Below, piece by piece: positions 61,790 through 64,000 of a stretch of DNA of 64,000 nt. The stretch is from Candidatus Bathyarchaeota archaeon A05DMB-5 (lineage in GTDB: Archaea > Thermoproteota > Bathyarchaeia > Bathyarchaeales > Bathycorpusculaceae), in assembly GCA_019685655.1 (NCBI GenBank), contig JABFQP010000005.1, positions 1-64,000 on the forward strand, in the 5' to 3' direction. Under the pieces are notes generated by a model, which saw nothing but the letters and a program-made list of their open reading frames with translations, had not been told where the DNA came from and did no database searches. Numbering within the stretch: position 1 is the first letter of the stretch; each line of letters starts with the position of its first letter. The position numbers and the translations under genes are program-made.

Positions 61790-63550
61790 TTATTCTGTGA
61801 TTGTTTTGAGTTGGCTTTTATACATCTCAACAATCTCTTCAGTTGTGGTCGCGTCTTCTGCAGCCTTGTCAAGTCTATAGTTTCCAGTGAACCGCGGAAA
61901 ACGAATTGCCAGTCCGCTTCCTTTTCTTATCGAGTCCATGGCGCACGTATGGATTGGGCTAAGGGTTATTTCTGCACCTAAAATTTCAATCACCACGATG
62001 GGCTCGAACCAAACGTCCGCCTCAAGCAAAGAATTGACTCTTGAATGTTTATGTTGCACAATGTGTTTCTGCATTGTTTTTGGCAGTTTTTCCAAATCTT
62101 CGTCTGTAAAGCCCGTGCCGCATTTTGTCACGGTTTCGAAGGTGTCGCTTTCGGGGTTGTAAGCTGCTAATAGTAGGGCGCCGTAGGTTCCGGCGCGTTT
62201 TCCTCTGCCGTGGAATGCGCCGACTATGACTAGGTCTACGGTGTCTGTCATTTCGCTTTTGTAGTCGCGTTTGTATTTTATCCATAGCCATCCTCTTGCG
62301 CCTGCTTGATAGACGGAGTCTGCAGCGATGGATTTGCACATTAGTCCTTCACAGCCGTTTTCGATTGCTTCTAGGAAGAATTTTTCCAGTTCTTTCACGT
62401 CGCTGGTGATTAGGCTTTTTGCTACTTGTACTCTTTCGCTCTCTTTTATTGTTTCTTCGAGTGTTTTTCGGCGGATTGGGTAAGGTTCTAGTGTTAAGTC
62501 TTTGCCGTCAACGTAAAGCGCGTCAAACATGAATAGCGAGACTGGATAGGCTTCCATGGCTTTTTCAATTTCGTATTTGCGTCTGCGGTGCATTAGTTCT
62601 TGGAAGGGGCGCATTTCGCCTGTTTCGAGGTCTATGGCGACGCATTCGGCTTCGAGGATGGCATCTTTTGCTTTCACGTGTTTTTTGATTAGTTCGACAG
62701 CGTCTGGGTATTGGTTGGAGATGTTTTCTAAGCGTCTGGAATAGAGGATAACTTGGTCGCCTTTTTTGTGGGCTTGGATTCTTTCTCCGTCGTATTTGTA
62801 TTCAGCTATGCATTTTCCACTTAGTTTGTCGAGTATCTCTTCGGGCGAAGAAAGCCTTTCGGCTAGCATGGGTCGAATGGGCTCGAAAACTATGACTTGG
62901 AATTTCTTTATGCCTTCTAATCCTTTTTCGGCTACGACTTTGGCGACTCTTCCGAGGTCAGAGGAAATGTTGTAGGCGCGTTCTATGTGTTCGCGGCTTT
63001 CTTTTCCGCCTCCGTAGGCTATTGCTAAAGCGTCGAGAACTGTCATGTCCGCAATGCCTAGGCGTAGGTTTCCTGTGACGGTGCGCATTATGTATTTGGC
63101 TTCTTTGGGAGTTGCGTCTGCCAGAAGCCCTGCTAAAAGGGACATTTTGGTATCCACGGCGCCTGAGCCCGAAGCTTTAGCCATCTTGTCAAGAGTTTCG
63201 TAGACTCTTTGAACTGTTAAGGGCTGTTGGAAAAAGGTTACTTGTTTCTTTTTTGCAATGAGTTTCTGGGCGGTTTCGCCTATGTCTCCGCTTGTTTTCA
63301 AGTCTTCTTCTATTTCGTTTTCGCTTCTTCCAGAAGCCCTTGCAAGAGCTTTTATTGCGAGTTTTTCTGCCACACCTATTTCGAGACCGATAAAGTCTGG
63401 GTATATTTTGCCTTGAGTTAAGTATACGACTTTGTCGATTATGTTTTTTGGTGTGTTTTTGAGAAGGTCAACTAGAAGGTCGGTCATTTCTAAACGTTTA
63501 GTTGTGGCTTCGATTTTTTCGTAAGCGTCAGCAATTACGGCATACCGCAA
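61790..63550 (-). CDS. lig: ATP-dependent DNA ligase
   Basis: 586 residues, usual length for the archaeal enzyme. Start is TTG at 63550 with GAGGT 6 bases upstream; the ATG at 63543 is out of frame. N-terminal DNA-binding domain (about 1-220), adenylation domain with motif I YKYDGERIQAH (Lys252 is the nucleotide acceptor), EAECVAIDLETGE, SLFMFDALYVDG and EGLMCKS, then OB domain with motif V WLWIKYKRDY. It joins nicks in replication and repair. Confidence 0.95.
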   Translation of the reverse strand: MRYAVIADAYEKIEATTKRLEMTDLLVDLLKNTPKNIIDKVVYLTQGKIYPDFIGLEIGVAEKLAIKALARASGRSENEIEEDLKTSGDIGETAQKLIAKKKQVTFFQQPLTVQRVYETLDKMAKASGSGAVDTKMSLLAGLLADATPKEAKYIMRTVTGNLRLGIADMTVLDALAIAYGGGKESREHIERAYNISSDLGRVAKVVAEKGLEGIKKFQVIVFEPIRPMLAERLSSPEEILDKLSGKCIAEYKYDGERIQAHKKGDQVILYSRRLENISNQYPDAVELIKKHVKAKDAILEAECVAIDLETGEMRPFQELMHRRRKYEIEKAMEAYPVSLFMFDALYVDGKDLTLEPYPIRRKTLEETIKESERVQVAKSLITSDVKELEKFFLEAIENGCEGLMCKSIAADSVYQAGARGWLWIKYKRDYKSEMTDTVDLVIVGAFHGRGKRAGTYGALLLAAYNPESDTFETVTKCGTGFTDEDLEKLPKTMQKHIVQHKHSRVNSLLEADVWFEPIVVIEILGAEITLSPIHTCAMDSIRKGSGLAIRFPRFTGNYRLDKAAEDATTTEEIVEMYKSQLKTITE

Positions 63551-63606
63551 TAATTAACCTCACAAACAACAATACACACACAAAGATATTAAATTTCATT
63601 TTTTGT

Positions 63607-64000
63607 TTAGAAGGTTTCGTAATGGACGATTTGATTTATTGGTCTTCTGTTTCTTGGAGAAGGAGTTTCAGCAGAATAGCCTACGGGAATTATGGCTACT
63701 GGTCTTACTCCCTGCGGAGCTTTCAAAATTTCTTTTGCTTTTTCTTCTTTGAAAGCACCAACCCAGCAGGTGCCCAGTCCAAGAGAATAAGCAGTTAAGT
63801 GAATGTTTTGGATTGCAGCCGCCGTGTCTTGTATGCAGTATAGGATTTTGCCGCGAATGCCATAACCTTGCATGGAACGATTTTCATTTGCACAAACAAC
63901 AATCACAACAGGCGCTTCTTCAATGAAAGACTGGTTAAGTGCGGCTTCAGCAAGCAACTTCTTGATTTCTGGTTTACGAACAACAACGAACTCCCATGGT
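63607..64000 (-). CDS. Nitroreductase family protein (5' end beyond window)
   Basis: The frame is open to the right edge, so the start lies outside. The visible C-terminal about 130 residues start [16 protein letters not shown], then [12 protein letters not shown], a [24 protein letters not shown] segment and [21 protein letters not shown], all classic nitroreductase-fold FMN-binding parts. Substrate unknown. Confidence 0.9.
   Translation of the reverse strand, partial: PWEFVVVRKPEIKKLLAEAALNQSFIEEAPVVIVVCANENRSMQGYGIRGKILYCIQDTAAAIQNIHLTAYSLGLGTCWVGAFKEEKAKEILKAPQGVRPVAIIPVGYSAETPSPRNRRPINQIVHYETF

Overview
This is an archaeal chromosome segment, most likely from the Bathyarchaeia or a close TACK relative. 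The evidence is an archaeal rpoB-rpoA-rpl30e-nusA cluster in which A' and A'' are one polypeptide, a tRNA-Leu with a bulge-helix-bulge intron after position 37, an archaeal-type ATP-dependent DNA ligase, FmdE and DUF1893 proteins, and TATA-like boxes with leaders of mixed type. TTG and GTG starts with good Shine-Dalgarno sites are common. There is no rRNA, CRISPR array or insertion sequence.

Layout. (1) 0.2-4.3 kb: a minus-strand run encoding an SPFH protein with three zinc ribbons, a helical protein, a zinc-ribbon protein and an unknown protein. It resembles bacterial YdjGHI/Psp-type membrane-stress operons. (2) 4.4-7.7 kb: a tightly coupled plus-strand operon for a miniature Smc5/6-like ATPase, a kleisin-like protein and a winged-helix KITE protein that resembles Nse3/MAGE. 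(3) 7.7-15.8 kb: the RNA polymerase operon (rpoB, fused rpoA, rpl30e, nusA, then a 34-residue membrane peptide). (4) 16-25 kb: housekeeping genes, namely intron-containing tRNA-Leu(CAA), a sulfite-oxidase-like protein, DUF3795, NadA, NikR divergent from NikMN across a 28-bp palindromic operator, FmdE, DUF1893, thioredoxin, DUF2148, and an Lrp-type regulator with its own palindrome.

(5) 25-61.6 kb: an almost wholly minus-strand surface-protein island. It holds a caspase-fold exoprotein, a giant protein with seven InlB-type repeats, at least five proteins with cohesin-like modules, five proteins ending in type I dockerin-like modules, two beta-helix proteins, a complete Opp/Dpp peptide ABC transporter and a 2.2k-residue subtilisin-like protease. 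Transmembrane anchors and dockerins never occur in the same protein. Three of the cohesin-like proteins end in a membrane anchor; the peptide-binding protein, the protease and three other secreted proteins end in dockerins. My reading (inference) is a cell-surface assembly in which anchored cohesin-like scaffolds hold a protease and a peptide-binding protein next to the Opp transporter, a cellulosome-like arrangement used for protein degradation and peptide uptake. (6) 61.8-64 kb: DNA ligase and the truncated end of a nitroreductase.

The two strongest candidates for an undescribed system are the compact Smc5/6-like operon (region 2) and the cohesin/dockerin protease-transporter island (region 5). 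All family assignments are from reading the sequence; no searches were run.
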